Assembly (NCBI GenBank): GCA_907163375.1
Contig: CAJQUW010000616.1
Span: forward strand, 173,677 to 237,676
Origin: Prostheceraeus crozeri
Lineage: Eukaryota; Platyhelminthes; Polycladida; Euryleptidae
Direction: 5' to 3'
DNA: 64,000 nt
A program made the position numbers and the translations under genes. Position 1 is the stretch's first letter; each line of letters begins with the position of its first letter. Under the pieces are notes generated by a model. It was not told where the DNA came from and ran no database searches. It worked only from the letters and a program-made list of their open reading frames with translations. This document shows positions 45,873-56,900 of the stretch, in pieces.

Positions 45873-48245
45873 AATAATAAGCGCAACACAATACTGATGC
45901 TCAATGGCTACATGAAATTGAGCAAAAATGCCAAACAATAGAAGACCAAAATGATACAGTGATTACGGAGGAAGATATAAAGAACAAGCTTTCTAACATG
46001 TCCAATTGGAAAGCACCTGGTCCAGACAATGTGCAGATATTCTGGATCAAGAAATTGACGAAGTTACATCCAAGACTCGTGCGATGCTTCAACCAATTGT
46101 TGCGACAGCCCCACACGCTTCCTGAATGGCTAGTCAAAGGTCGCACATTGTTAATTCAAAAAGACAATAACAAGCCATCATCACCAGATAACTTCAGGCC
46201 TATTACGTGTCTCCCAACAATGTGGAAACTCCTATCCGGAGTGTTGGCCAACAAGATAAACGGCCACATAACAGCAAATAACATCATGAATCCAGAACAA
46301 AAAGGAGCACGTTCAAAATGCAGAGGAACAAAAGACCAGCTCGCCATCGACAGGACAATAACATCTGACAATAAGAAACGTAACACGAACTTGTCAATGG
46401 CGTGGATTGACTATCGCAAGGCTTTCGATTCAATACCCCACACATGGATCCTTAAGTGTATGAAGATGTATAAGATTGACGGAGCTATACAAGCGCTAGT
46501 AAAGAAATCAATGGGATATTGGCAGACGACATTGACACATATGAAGGACACAATAGGCGATGTGACAGTCAGAAGAGGGATCTTTCAAGGTGATTCGCTC
46601 TCCCCATTACTATTCTGTATGGCTATGAATCCTCTGAGTGAGATACTACACAAAACCAAACAGGCATACGTGCTAAAAGGCGGACAAAGAATCAATCACC
46701 TGCTATATATGGATGACTTGAAACTCTACGGTAGAACAGAAAGTGATATAAACTGTCTTATAAATACCGTGAATATATTCTCCAACGACATCAAAATGAA
46801 ATTTGGAGTCGATAAATGTGCCCGCATTGTCATCCACCGGGGAAAAGTAGCTCTCAGCAATGGTGTCGAAATTGACGGAGTATGCATACCAGATGTTAGT
46901 AACGAAGGATACAAGTATCTGGGCATACCACAGTATCGGACCAACATGGATGACAAAGCTAAGAAGAAAGCTGGTACAGAATACAAAAAGAGACTAAGAA
47001 AGATACTAAAGTCAAAGTTGAATGCAATCAATAAGATACAAGCCATTAACATGTACGCAATACCGGTCATCAGCTACACGGGAGGAATAATCAAGTGGAC
47101 CAAACAAGAACTAGAAGAACTAAATAGAAAAACACGAAAGTTAATGAATATGTACGGTGGCCTCCATCCACGAGCAGACGTCGATCGCCTCTACCTTCCG
47201 CGGGCTCGGGGAGGAAGGGGTTTGAAAGATGTCACTGAGGTTATAGAAGGAGAAGACAGAAGCCTTAGAGACTACATTACCCATAGCAACGATCCACTGC
47301 TAGCGGTGGTGAAGAGCGGCGGTCTCTATAAGCCGAAGTCGGAAACTACCGCGGATTGGAGGAAGAAGACAAGCGAAGACAGGCTCTTAAGATGGGACAA
47401 TAAGGCTCTTCATGGACAATACAAAAGACAGATGAAAGAGGTTACAACAACAACGGCATGCTATGAATGGATGAAATCAGTGAAGTTGAAAATCGAAACT
47501 GAGGCACTCATAACAGCAGCACAAGACCAAGCCCTCAACACCAAGGCTCATGCAACATACATCATAAAATCATCATCAGACCCTAAGTGCAGAATGTGCA
47601 ATTCAGCGGATGAAACGGTGACACACATCTTGACTTCGTGTTCGAAATTGGCCGCAACTGAGTATCTAAGACGCCACAACGAAGTTGCAAAATTGATACA
47701 CAGAAGTATATGCGAACAATACAGCATTCAAGTCAGCAAGCAACCATGGAGGCATGAGCCGAGATCAGTGGAGGACAATGATGTGATAAAAATACTGTGG
47801 GACTTTGAGATTCGAACTGATAGACTAATAACAGCAAGAAGACCTGACATACTACTCGTCGACAAGGTCAAGAAAACAGGAATTATGATCGATATAGCAG
47901 TGCCAGACGATCGCAATATAAGTAAAAAGGAACGCGAGAAGATTGAAAAATACCAAGAACTAAAGATGGAAATACAGAAATTGTGGAACATTAAAGTAAA
48001 GGTCATGCCAATCGTCGTGGGAGCCCTTGGTGCACATACAACACAGCTGCAGGGATATCTCGCACAAATCCCTGGACACCACTATGTACCCGACTTGCTT
48101 AAGGCAGCGCTCCTCGGAAGTGCCCACATCCTCAGGCGCATACTTGACCTCCCTGAGTCCTGGTAGGACTCCGAGGCCATAGTAGTATCTTCCCGACCTA
48201 ATGTTGTGCATGGGTCGTGTACTAAAAAAAAAAAAATAATAAGCG
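45873..48245 (+). mobile_element. 5'-truncated RLE-type LINE (R2/NeSL/HERO-like) with target duplication
   Basis: AATAATAAGCG occurs at 45873-45883 and 48235-48245, flanking the element. The reading frame is open right from the first base after the left copy, so the element is cut at the 5' side as in incomplete reverse transcription. A short A-run lies at the 3' end (48224-48234). It sits in the TAA-repeat tail of the CR1-like LINE on the opposite strand. Confidence 0.85.
45884..48166 (+). CDS. reverse transcriptase plus restriction-like endonuclease, N-terminally truncated
   Basis: The frame is open from 45884 and begins QHNTDAQWLHEIEQK, so no native start is present. RT blocks: NWKAPGPDNVQIFWIKKL, then FRPITCLPTMWKLL, YRKAFDSIPHTWI, GIFQGDSLSPLLF and YMDDLKLYG (about residue 250 counted from 45959). 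A C-terminal zinc knuckle (CRMC-x8-H-x4-C) and a restriction-like nuclease (RPDILLVDK, then MIDIAVPDD, then KYQELK) follow. RT near the N-terminus with the nuclease at the end is the R2/NeSL/HERO layout. The element would nick DNA and prime on it. There are no internal stops over about 760 codons, so it inserted recently. The exact clade is unsure. Confidence 0.88.
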   Translation, partial: QHNTDAQWLHEIEQKCQTIEDQNDTVITEEDIKNKLSNMSNWKAPGPDNVQIFWIKKLTKLHPRLVRCFNQLLRQPHTLPEWLVKGRTLLIQKDNNKPSSPDNFRPITCLPTMWKLLSGVLANKINGHITANNIMNPEQKGARSKCRGTKDQLAIDRTITSDNKKRNTNLSMAWIDYRKAFDSIPHTWILKCMKMYKIDGAIQALVKKSMGYWQTTLTHMKDTIGDVTVRRGIFQGDSLSPLLFCMAMNPLSEILHKTKQAYVLKGGQRINHLLYMDDLKLYGRTESDINCLINTVNIFSNDIKMKFGVDKCARIVIHRGKVALSNGVEIDGVCIPDVSNEGYKYLGIPQYRTNMDDKAKKKAGTEYKKRLRKILKSKLNAINKIQAINMYAIPVISYTGGIIKWTKQELEELNRKTRKLMNMYGGLHPRADVDRLYLPRARGGRGLKDVTEVIEGEDRSLRDYITHSNDPLLAVVKSGGLYKPKSETTADWRKKTSEDRLLRWDNKALHGQYKRQMKEVTTTTACYEWMKSVKLKIETEALITAAQDQALNTKAHATYIIKSSSDPKCRMCNSADETVTHILTSCSKLAATEYLRRHNEVAKLIHRSICEQYSIQVSKQPWRHEPRSVEDNDVIKILWDFEIRTDRLITARRPDILLVDKVKKTGIMIDIAVPDDRNISKKEREKIEKYQELKMEIQKLWNIKVKVMPIVVGALGAHTTQLQGYLAQIPGHHYVPDLLKAALLGSAHILRRILDLPESW

Positions 48246-48376
48246 TATATTTTCTCTTGGAATGGTAATCGACAAAATTTACAGAAGTAATACAATCAAT
48301 CAGACAATGTTTCAGCATAAAAAAGTAGAATGTCAAGAAAAGACACAGCAAAAAGCAAATTTAGAAAACAGTCAAA

Positions 48377-51010
48377 CTAGCGATGATGAACACGATTATA
48401 ACCGCTGCAAGCCTTCAAAACAAATGAGTTGCTGCGGCGGCAAGTTCTCCGAGCTGGAAGGAGAAACCGACCTCCGTCAGACATTTCAGGCAATAAATTA
48501 TTCAAAATATGGTCTGGTTTCATGATCACTTTTAGAAATCGACTGGATAGTAAGTCTCGTCTCTGATTTAGAGAGGGGATACATGTACCAGGACAATCCT
48601 TGTCGGCGCAAATTATCTTGTGGAATCGTCTCTGAATACGTTCAAGACGGGTAGCATCAGTGCTGGATAAGCCCAGAAACAGCGGAGCACAATACTCAAG
48701 CAAGGAGCGGACTGTTGCATTATATACCGTTTTTAACTGATCACATGATATGGAAGGCTTGAGAATTCGAATGGGATATAGTCTTCGGGAAGCTGTTCGG
48801 ATAATGCTATCGATATGGTCACTCCACGTCGCTCGCTCGTTAAAGGTTACACCCAAAATGTTCAACTTGTCCACAATTGCAATATCCGGCAAACTGTCAA
48901 CAACCCTGCTTCCGAAATTCCGCTTTCTTATCAAAAGCCCCTTGCATTTATTTGAGTTAATGGTCAATGACATTTCATTCGACCACTTCAGCATATGATC
49001 GTGCTCTACCTTGATGTGATCGTTGGGTTGTGATTCGTAAATAGGCAAACACAAAGTAGTATCATCCGCGTATCGTATCACGTGACTGGTTTGTGTTGCT
49101 GCTTTATATGTCGATGTTGCAAAGGCATAAAGGTATGGTCCAAGTAAGGAACCTTGTGGGATGCCAGACGTTACGGAGCAATCATAGCTTGTTGTCAATC
49201 CAATACGAACCATCTGTCTCCGCTCACTTAGATAACTTTGTATCCATTGTACATATTTCCTAGGAAAACCGCAATCAATTAATCGTTGTATGATTATATC
49301 TGACCTCAACTGATCAAAAGCCTTCGAATAATCATATGATAATATCAAGACTCCGCAAGTTTCTGCACTATCAAGATACCGCGTAAGATGTTCATTCAGT
49401 GAGACCAGTGCACAAAGTGTTGACGATTTTGCTCGAAATCCAAATTGAGATTTATCATAATGTCTAAGCAGATTTGATTTTAAAAACACCAGAGCAACAC
49501 TTGCAAGTAATTTAGCAGGAAAACATAGCAGACTGATTGGTCGAATGTCATTAATCGTCGGTGAAGATACCTTCGGGACCGGACAAACAACTGAAACCTT
49601 CCAAAACCTTGGAACAGTGCAATGCTGAATGGATTCCTGAAACAATTTACTGAGAGGTTCACTTATGATGGGGCCCACGTATTTGAATATTCGGATAGGT
49701 AAGTCACGAGTGGCCTTATGACTTGAGCACTTATCAATGAGTTTGTAAACAAACTCCGCAGAAATTGTCAGATTTCGTTCGTCCTGAAAATCCTCATCTG
49801 GACAGTAGTCATCAGTAAGAATTCCATCGAGTTGCTGAGGAAGAAAAACTGAGCTCAATGCAGAATTGATTGAGTCTACTCCGTCTTGAATTGAATTATA
49901 ATTTGACACCAGTGACATGATGGGAGTTGAAGATTTCGTGTGAAGTTGAGTGTTAACGGCTTTCCATAGATTGTTGGTGCTGATCTTCTTCGTCCAAAGG
50001 AGCTTTGCCTTAACAATTTCTGTTCTGACTTTGAATTTTAGATGGTTGTATTTAACAAAATCCTTGCAACGATATGCCTCCCAACGCTTATTGATGAGGT
50101 CTTTAATAACAGCGGTAACCCACGGCTTGTCGTTCGCAGTACATTGAATGTATGAAATGGGTATACTTTGATAAACCGCATCTTGCAAACGTGAATGAAA
50201 TTGAAGACATTTATCATCGAGCGAAAAGCAATCATCGTCAACGAAACTCCAATCAGTATTTTGTACTATCATAGAAAACTTACGCATATTGGATTCTCGC
50301 ATATCAAACACCTGACGGATGATACAATGTGATTCAGGATATTTTGCACGCGGAGTAGCCAAAAGAGGGATATGTGGGGTCTTGGAAATGTCGAATGGTG
50401 AGTATTCCATTACTTCATAACTATTAGATAGCTCTTCAGACATAAGAATATAGTCTAACTCTGCATTCCCATATGTCGGATTATTATTCAGATTCACAAG
50501 ATTGAACGAATTACAGATATCACCCACATCAAATCGGTTTAGGTCGCCACACAAAATAACGTCAAAGTTCGAGCATGAATTCAGGAACTCATCGAGACAT
50601 GAAGTAATAAACTCATTTATCAGAGACGAGTCACGAGAGGCACAAATAGGTGGAATATACATACCGAAGATGATCACTTTACAAGATGGTAAACAAATGA
50701 AAATGTGTTCGACATTCATCAATACAGGGAATGTATGTCTTATAAATTGAACGTGGTCCTTTATCCAAATCGCGACGCCGCCTCCAATAGGATTCCTTCG
50801 ATCGTCTCGTATGCACCTATACCCATCGATAGAAAACAATTCTTCGCCGTGCTTATCTGCCGAGAGCCAGGTTTCAGTGCAAACAAAAACGTCAACTTCT
50901 TTCATCAACAAGGTAGCTCGAACATCATCAAACTTAGTCACAACAGAACGAACGTTGGAACATAAAATAGACGGATATTGAGTATAATAAATAGATTTCC
51001 ACTTCTTCAA
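48377..51010 (-). CDS. LINE ORF2: endonuclease plus reverse transcriptase
   Basis: The protein has 877 residues without interruption. The N-terminal exonuclease-endonuclease-phosphatase domain (about 1-225) shows SILCSNVRSV, VDVFVCTETWL, GGGVAIWIK, VILCGDLNRFDV and TPHIPLLA. A linker includes DKPWVTAVIKDLINKRW. RT (about 440-720) includes DIRPISLL, FGFRAKSST, YDYSKAFD, GIPQGSLLGPYL and YADD near residue 646. The length and order fit CR1/Jockey-group ORF2 proteins, which nick the target and copy the LINE RNA. The start codon lies 14 bases downstream of the ORF1 stop, suggesting reinitiation or coupled translation. Confidence 0.9.
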   Translation of the reverse strand: MKKWKSIYYTQYPSILCSNVRSVVTKFDDVRATLLMKEVDVFVCTETWLSADKHGEELFSIDGYRCIRDDRRNPIGGGVAIWIKDHVQFIRHTFPVLMNVEHIFICLPSCKVIIFGMYIPPICASRDSSLINEFITSCLDEFLNSCSNFDVILCGDLNRFDVGDICNSFNLVNLNNNPTYGNAELDYILMSEELSNSYEVMEYSPFDISKTPHIPLLATPRAKYPESHCIIRQVFDMRESNMRKFSMIVQNTDWSFVDDDCFSLDDKCLQFHSRLQDAVYQSIPISYIQCTANDKPWVTAVIKDLINKRWEAYRCKDFVKYNHLKFKVRTEIVKAKLLWTKKISTNNLWKAVNTQLHTKSSTPIMSLVSNYNSIQDGVDSINSALSSVFLPQQLDGILTDDYCPDEDFQDERNLTISAEFVYKLIDKCSSHKATRDLPIRIFKYVGPIISEPLSKLFQESIQHCTVPRFWKVSVVCPVPKVSSPTINDIRPISLLCFPAKLLASVALVFLKSNLLRHYDKSQFGFRAKSSTLCALVSLNEHLTRYLDSAETCGVLILSYDYSKAFDQLRSDIIIQRLIDCGFPRKYVQWIQSYLSERRQMVRIGLTTSYDCSVTSGIPQGSLLGPYLYAFATSTYKAATQTSHVIRYADDTTLCLPIYESQPNDHIKVEHDHMLKWSNEMSLTINSNKCKGLLIRKRNFGSRVVDSLPDIAIVDKLNILGVTFNERATWSDHIDSIIRTASRRLYPIRILKPSISCDQLKTVYNATVRSLLEYCAPLFLGLSSTDATRLERIQRRFHKIICADKDCPGTCIPSLNQRRDLLSSRFLKVIMKPDHILNNLLPEMSDGGRFLLPARRTCRRSNSFVLKACSGYNRVHHR

Positions 51011-51024
51011 ACCTGGTAAAACAC

Positions 51025-51831
51025 TTAGGGAAAATTTCTCAGCCTGTCTTCTCTTGGTGTAACTTTCCCTTTCGATACTATAACATCTTCGCCCATCTCC
51101 CGTCTTTGTTTGAGTTCCAGGCGTAATTCTTTTTCTTTTTCATTTTGCAGTCTAGTCAAGTCAGAATTTATATATACCTTTCTAAACAGCTGACTCTTAT
51201 TTAGATTACGCGATTTTCTTAAGATGTTATATTTCATGGTCAGATCGGAACATCGAACAAGTAATAATCGTGGCTTCTCATGATTTGCCTTGCCAATTCG
51301 TTTCAAGGAAAATGGACCAATATCAGACGAAATAAGACCTATTTCTACCATTATTCGCTTGAAATCCTCTATATCACTATCATTTCTATCACTTAACGAC
51401 CCAGTCACCTTTTCAGGCAGACCGGATACGATAAGGTTATGTCTTTTGTCCTGTCTTTGCATGATTTCATTCAACATCCTTTCTTCGTCGAAGTTATTCG
51501 AAGATGTTAAATGTGACTGCTTTAATTTAAGGAGTTCAGCTTCGATATTATCACATCTTGAATGTATTCTTCGCTGATTCTCTACCAGACCAGAAATTTT
51601 TGAATCAATTTGTGTTATAAGCTCAGTCAGTTTTGAATCTAGGATTTCCATCAAATCAGCTCGTGTAAGTGACTTCACTTGATTCGATGATGTCTCCTGA
51701 GACTTACTGTTGTTCAAAGCAGAGATCGCATCCTTTAAGGCAAAAGCAAGCTGATCCTTATTTAGCTTGTTTATCTGGGTTTGAGACATTCGTCGGACAG
51801 AGTCAAGGGGAACAGGCGATTTCGAAGACAT
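51025..51831 (-). CDS. LINE ORF1: RNA-binding coiled-coil protein
   Basis: The protein has 268 residues. A charged N-terminus and a helical heptad-rich region (about 60-130) precede a conserved block starting RQDKRHNLIVSGLPEK and ending REMGEDVIVSKGKVTPREDR. The same blocks occur in ORF1 of relic A. In related LINEs ORF1 protein coats the element RNA and acts as a chaperone. No zinc knuckle is visible. Confidence 0.8.
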   Translation of the reverse strand: MSSKSPVPLDSVRRMSQTQINKLNKDQLAFALKDAISALNNSKSQETSSNQVKSLTRADLMEILDSKLTELITQIDSKISGLVENQRRIHSRCDNIEAELLKLKQSHLTSSNNFDEERMLNEIMQRQDKRHNLIVSGLPEKVTGSLSDRNDSDIEDFKRIMVEIGLISSDIGPFSLKRIGKANHEKPRLLLVRCSDLTMKYNILRKSRNLNKSQLFRKVYINSDLTRLQNEKEKELRLELKQRREMGEDVIVSKGKVTPREDRLRNFP

Positions 51832-52289
51832 AGCAAAAATACTGGACGATGTGTTAGAGTGAACAACAAAACTCGATTTGAAGCAGGTACCTTCGAGGCT
51901 AAGTGTACGCTCTTATGCCCCTACACCACTGCACACGTTACTGATCTGATTAATCAATCTGTCCGAATCAGAGAATTCTGAAAATCTGTGCATGCAGAGC
52001 TTATGACGTAGTTTCATGTATTGACCGACACAACACAAAACAGCACGCCAGGAACGTAGAGAAAAGTACAGATGAACACAAATCAGACGAGGCAGCGAAG
52101 TAAAATTCCTTTTAAGAATATGATCAGCTGAAAATCTGAGCACTAGACGATGACTGCAATACAAGGAACCGAGGACACACCGGATGTTGAAAGAACGAAG
52201 AAAAACGGAGCACGGAGACCGGAGTTATCGCGAAAAACACAAAACCAGCTATAATAAGCAGCAGAGACACGCGATACACGACCGCACGC

Positions 52290-52709
52290 GATTTATGGAA
52301 TTCTACCGAATACTACCGAATTCTACCGAATTCTACCGACATACAAGCTTGTCGTGTGTTCAGACGAAGCACTGATGTTCAGACAGCGAAAGAGAGATGT
52401 GGCGTGTGAGGCAGTAAGCGCACGCGCCCGCGCCAATATTAGCTTTCCCGATAGACATAATGCTTTGCCTTCTCCAATTTTGCAATGAAGTATTACGCAA
52501 TTCATGATCGAGGCGTGGTACCTAAATATAGTAAGGGAAGCGCTACCCAATTGTTCCTGGCTTCGGCTAATGTGAGAGAGGCCACTACGTCAAAAGTAGC
52601 AGATGGCTGACGTTCAGACAAAACTGCGATCAAATGGTGAGCGTTCTCCAATGAATGCAGAGTAATGCATCTGACTCGAAAACCCAGATTCGGTAGAATT
52701 CCATAATTT
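52290..52709. mobile_element. 420-bp TIR element with 10-bp tandem repeats at one end
   Basis: ATGGAATTCTACCGAAT at 52295-52311 is inverted at 52688-52704, within termini of about 20 bases. Inside the left end TTCTACCGAA is repeated four times in exact 10-base register (52301-52340). It lies just beyond the 5' side of the CR1-like LINE. No protein is encoded and no clear target duplication is seen. Confidence 0.5.
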
Positions 52710-52735
52710 GTTTTTACGTGATTGATGTGACACTA

Positions 52736-53090
52736 TGTTTAGTACTGCAGATGAGATAATGACCACGCATTTCGTCCCAAGGGAATATACTGAAAAGATG
52801 ACAGCCGTCAAGCAAGGTAGGCCAACACCTGACATAAAAATTGAAAGTACTCACAGAGAAAGAAATAGGAAATACACAAGACATTTTAATGCATCAAAAT
52901 TTCAAACATGTGAGTGGCTGACCAGCCGCGAGAAACACAAGAAACTGTTGGCCTTGCCTCTTTTTTTCTCGAGAAAATGTGGTCTGGACAGAGAGGGGAT
53001 ATAGTGATCTCAGCTTCTTGAGTAAGGCGGTTAAGAGACATGAGCAATCACTTCTCATGTGCACTTTCACTTGACCTTAAAAATGTTCGG
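52736..53090 (+). pseudogene. hAT transposase fragment (TTF-type zinc-finger region)
   Basis: The 90-codon frame 52735-53004 includes HRERNRKYTRHFNASKFQTC, EWLTSREKHKKLLALPLFFS and CGLDREGI. It continues in another frame with LSKAVKRHEQS. This order matches the N-terminal TTF-type zinc-finger region of hAT transposases of the ZMYM-like group. The DDE core and dimerisation domain are absent. Confidence 0.55.
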
Positions 53091-53399
53091 GAAATTGTTA
53101 TTAAAAATTCAGTTTTTATGAAAACTATTGGTGTCACATAAAAGTGTTTGGTATAGAAATAGTATTCCAATGCCGAGTGAAGGCCTATGGTCATAGCCCA
53201 TGGTGAGCACGCGACACCACTGGTTGAACTATAAAAATACGCAATATCATATGTATGCAAACCGATAAAAAGATGCTGACTACAATAACTCACAAAAATA
53301 TCATATTCTTAGCACATGAGCAAGAATATACATGTAACATACAAATGACACTTCTGCAAGGCTGTTTTGAATACAGGTTAGTACAAAGTCTGTATCAAA

Positions 53400-56300
53400 T
53401 ATAGAAAAAGATCAGGAAGATAAAATGAAACGATCAGGCTCATGTATTTCACGTTTAGGATAACGGCTAGTACGGTTATTTATAGGCACAGAAGTACTAG
53501 TATATTCAGGCACAGGTCTCTTGATGAGGCGCAAATGTCTAGCATTCACAGCATAATTATCATTTAGCTTGTACATGTATAATCCCACTTTCGAAGTTAT
53601 CTTGCGTATTGAACCTGGGGGCTTTTGAACCCAATCTCCCACTTAAAATTTAAGAGTGAAATTTGGCTTTCGCCTGTCGTCTGCGTAATCTGCGAAATGT
53701 TTCCTTTCAATCTCAACTTTCTTTTCCAGTAGATAATCATTGTGAGTCGGATCATTCTTTGGCGTAGGATTGATAAAGGTACGGGGAAAATTTCAAAATC
53801 ATATTAGCCGGACACTCGTTCAGTGTTTTATGAATAGTGTTGTTGTAGGCGAACAAGTATTTGTTAAGAAAAGAGTTCATATCATTGTATGTAACTTTCT
53901 CCAACCTGGCATTTTCCAAAACCTTTATGAGATTTTTGTTCACTCTTTCAATTTGGCCATTGGCTTGGGGGTTGTAAACCGAACTTCTGATGAGAGAAAT
54001 ATCATGCGACCGCAGATAATCGACAAATAATGCTGATGTGAATTGCGGACCGTTATCAGACGTCAATTTCAAGTAGAAACTAAAAGTCATGAACAAGGAC
54101 TTCTTCTCATTACAGCCAGTTTTTGGTCCAGCAATATCAATTGCTAAATGACACCAAGGTTTCATTTCCCACTCAGTCACTTGAGTAGGAGAACCACGAG
54201 ATTGTACAGCAAGAGCATTTTCTTACGGTGAATTCAATGTCTCTATCCATTCCCAGCCACCAGTAAGCAGAACGAAGACGAGACTTAGTCTTTGTAATTC
54301 CGAAGTGAAAATCATGTCCGAGAACGACCAATCTATCCTGTAAGCATGTGGACACGACTATCTTATCACCTCTCATAATGATGTCATCATGGAGAGATGA
54401 AGAATCTTTTAAGACAAAATACAGTCGTAAATGTTCAGGCAAAGTCTGTTTAGAAATAGGCCATCCGTTCTGAATCAGTGAACGCAATTCAGATAAAAGT
54501 TCATGTCTTTATGTCTTTATGAGACTAATTGGGAGTGGACTAACACACACATCACAGATACAGATTCTTCCTCAGTTGGCTCTTGAGACGACATGCGAGA
54601 TAGGCAATCGGCAATGACATTCTGTGATCCTTTCACATATTCCACCGTAAATCTAAAGGACATTAAGCTCAGAAACCATCTGGTCACTCGAGCGGACAGA
54701 ATAGAATTGTCCAATTTACCCAAAAGCACCTGTCATAGGGAAGAGTGATCAGTTCGAATGACAAAAGATCGACCATGTAAATATTGACTCAGTAATCACC
54801 AGTAAGTTTCACCAGTAATGGTAAACGGTGCATCACCTTTCAAAAGATCATAAAGGGAACTCGTACTGTCAGTGAAATTGGGAACAAACGAACGAAAGTA
54901 TGACACTAAGCCCAAGAACGATTGCATCTCTTTCTTGCAAGTAGGAATAGACAATTCTTGAATAGCACGTAAAGCACCATTAGGAGGTTGAATACCATCG
55001 GAGGTTATACGGCGTCCCAAAAATTCAATTTCTTTCCCACCAAAACGAGACTTCTCATCATTAATTGTAAACTTTACAGAATTCAAAGCATCAGTTACCT
55101 GTTTCAGCACAGAATCATGTTCCTCTTGGTTTGACCCATACACGAGAATATCATCAAAATAAATCAGAACGTTTTTGATATTTCTCAAAACTTGAAAAAC
55201 AGTTCGCACAAAAATACCAGGAGAACATGCAAGTCTAAAAGGCAGTTTCCTGAAACGAAATAAGACCATATGTGTAATAAAAGAGGTATAGTTTTCATCA
55301 ATATCGACTTGATAATACGCGGATTTCGGATCAATTAATGAAAAAAAACAGCCGGATTGTGGATCATCCACTGACCCGGCAAGTAAATCATCCACTGAAG
55401 GAATAGGAAACGGATCTGGCACCACAAAAAGGATTGATCTGACGATAATCAATACATATGCGAATATCATTGTTCTTCTTGGGTACAATCACAATGGGAG
55501 AAATATATGATGAAGACACAATTTCCTCAATAACATCGTCTGCAATCATTTTCCGGAGCTCTTTCTCAACTTTTTCTTCCAACATTAAGGGTAAACGGCG
55601 AACACGCTGAGTAATTGTAGTTGGAGCATTAGGCACAAGGCGAACTTGAGCGACACGATCCCACTTTGCAACATGGAAATCAGAAGAGCGTTGAACAGAA
55701 TTGTTATTGTAAGAAATAACTAAATTCAAAGAAGAGATACCATCAACTCCAATGACAGACTGTTGCACATCAGACGCGTAAAATGAGAAAATAGCACTCT
55801 TGTTATTATACATAACATTCAGAAGCTTTGTTTTAACACTCATTTTCAAAGGAGACTGATCAAAATTTGAGAATGACAAAAGTGGTACATCATTTATGAT
55901 ATCAGTTTTCAGCCTTTTACAATCACGTAATGATAAAATTGATATTTCACTACCAGTCAACAATAACATCAATTGTGGCGTTTGGTTTATCAATTTTCAA
56001 AGGAATAGAAGGACGTGACACAGAAGAAACACTATGAGAATGTACAGTGGACACACTAGCGGAATGCGATGACTTTGAACTATGACGTTGACACATTGAC
56101 TTGAAATGACCTTTCCGACCGCAACCATGACATGACGCATTGAGGGCTGAGCAACCACCATAAGAAGCAACGTGCGAATCAGCACCACAACGGAAACAAA
56201 TAATATCAGGTTTCTTTATTTGACCATTACTTGACTTTTTTGGGAAAAATTGGATATTTGTGTTTATTCACAGCACTGACCGGTATATGACCCATAGATA

Positions 56301-56900
56301 TGGAGATACAAATTTCGACACATGCGTTAATAGTCTTAGTCGTAGTTCTCTTTTATACACAGATGAAACGGATGAAATAAATTTTGCTACCAATAACTGT
56401 TCTTTGAATGTAGAGAAATCACCATCAAATCGATCACCAAATTGATTCAATTTACTGGCAAAAGTTTCGGCAGGCGAAGAAAATTTAAATATTGGTAATA
56501 AAAATCAATTCTTTCCAAATACGTGTCAATCGTAGAGTAACGTTTTGTAAGAAACGTCTTCACATCACTGTATCCAACACTTTTGATGTCGAGAGCACTT
56601 GTAACCGCGCTATAAATAGTGATGTCAAGGTAACTCAAAAGAAAATCGCGTTTTTTATCATCGTCGGTGATAGAAAAAGTCGTAAAAATAGTTCATATTG
56701 CCCAAACCACGTTTCAATGTCGCACTGTTCCGAGTAACATTCTGGCTTCAATAATAAAGCAGAAGAACTTCCCGACGTCGCCATGTAGTATATTGTCATT
56801 AATAGTAAACTGTTCGTAAGTAAAAGCAACGAGTTTCCATCGTGCGTGGTAGAAAGTGTGCATATTGCGAATATTCAAATACATCCACTTCATCATGAAA
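53400..56900 (-). mobile_element. Ty3/gypsy LTR retrotransposon fossil
   Basis: Reading on the minus strand, parts lie in gypsy order: gag with a CCHC zinc knuckle (about 56000-56900), a protease-like stretch (about 55560-55990), RT with YFDDILVYG (about 54800-55560), RNase H (about 54510-54790) and integrase with a zinc-binding start and TSDNGPQFTS core (about 53750-54490). It is broken in several places. I found no matching LTR pair on the two sides, so it looks old and lacks recognisable ends. Confidence 0.85.

Larger units (their letters stand above)
48246..52200 (-). mobile_element. CR1/Jockey-group LINE, apparently complete
   Basis: The element reads leftward: a 5'UTR from about 52200, ORF1 at 51831-51025, ORF2 at 51010-48377 and a 3'UTR to 48246, then a (TTA)n tail now lying at 45856-45880 on the far side of the nested RLE LINE. 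Both ORFs are open throughout. The exact 5' end is not fixed. This is the best preserved retroelement in the window and is distinct from the older CR1 relics A and B. Confidence 0.82.

Noticed and set aside
46156-48351. Several minus-strand frames of 76-114 codons
   Set aside because: They are antisense to the long RT/endonuclease frame and have no motifs.
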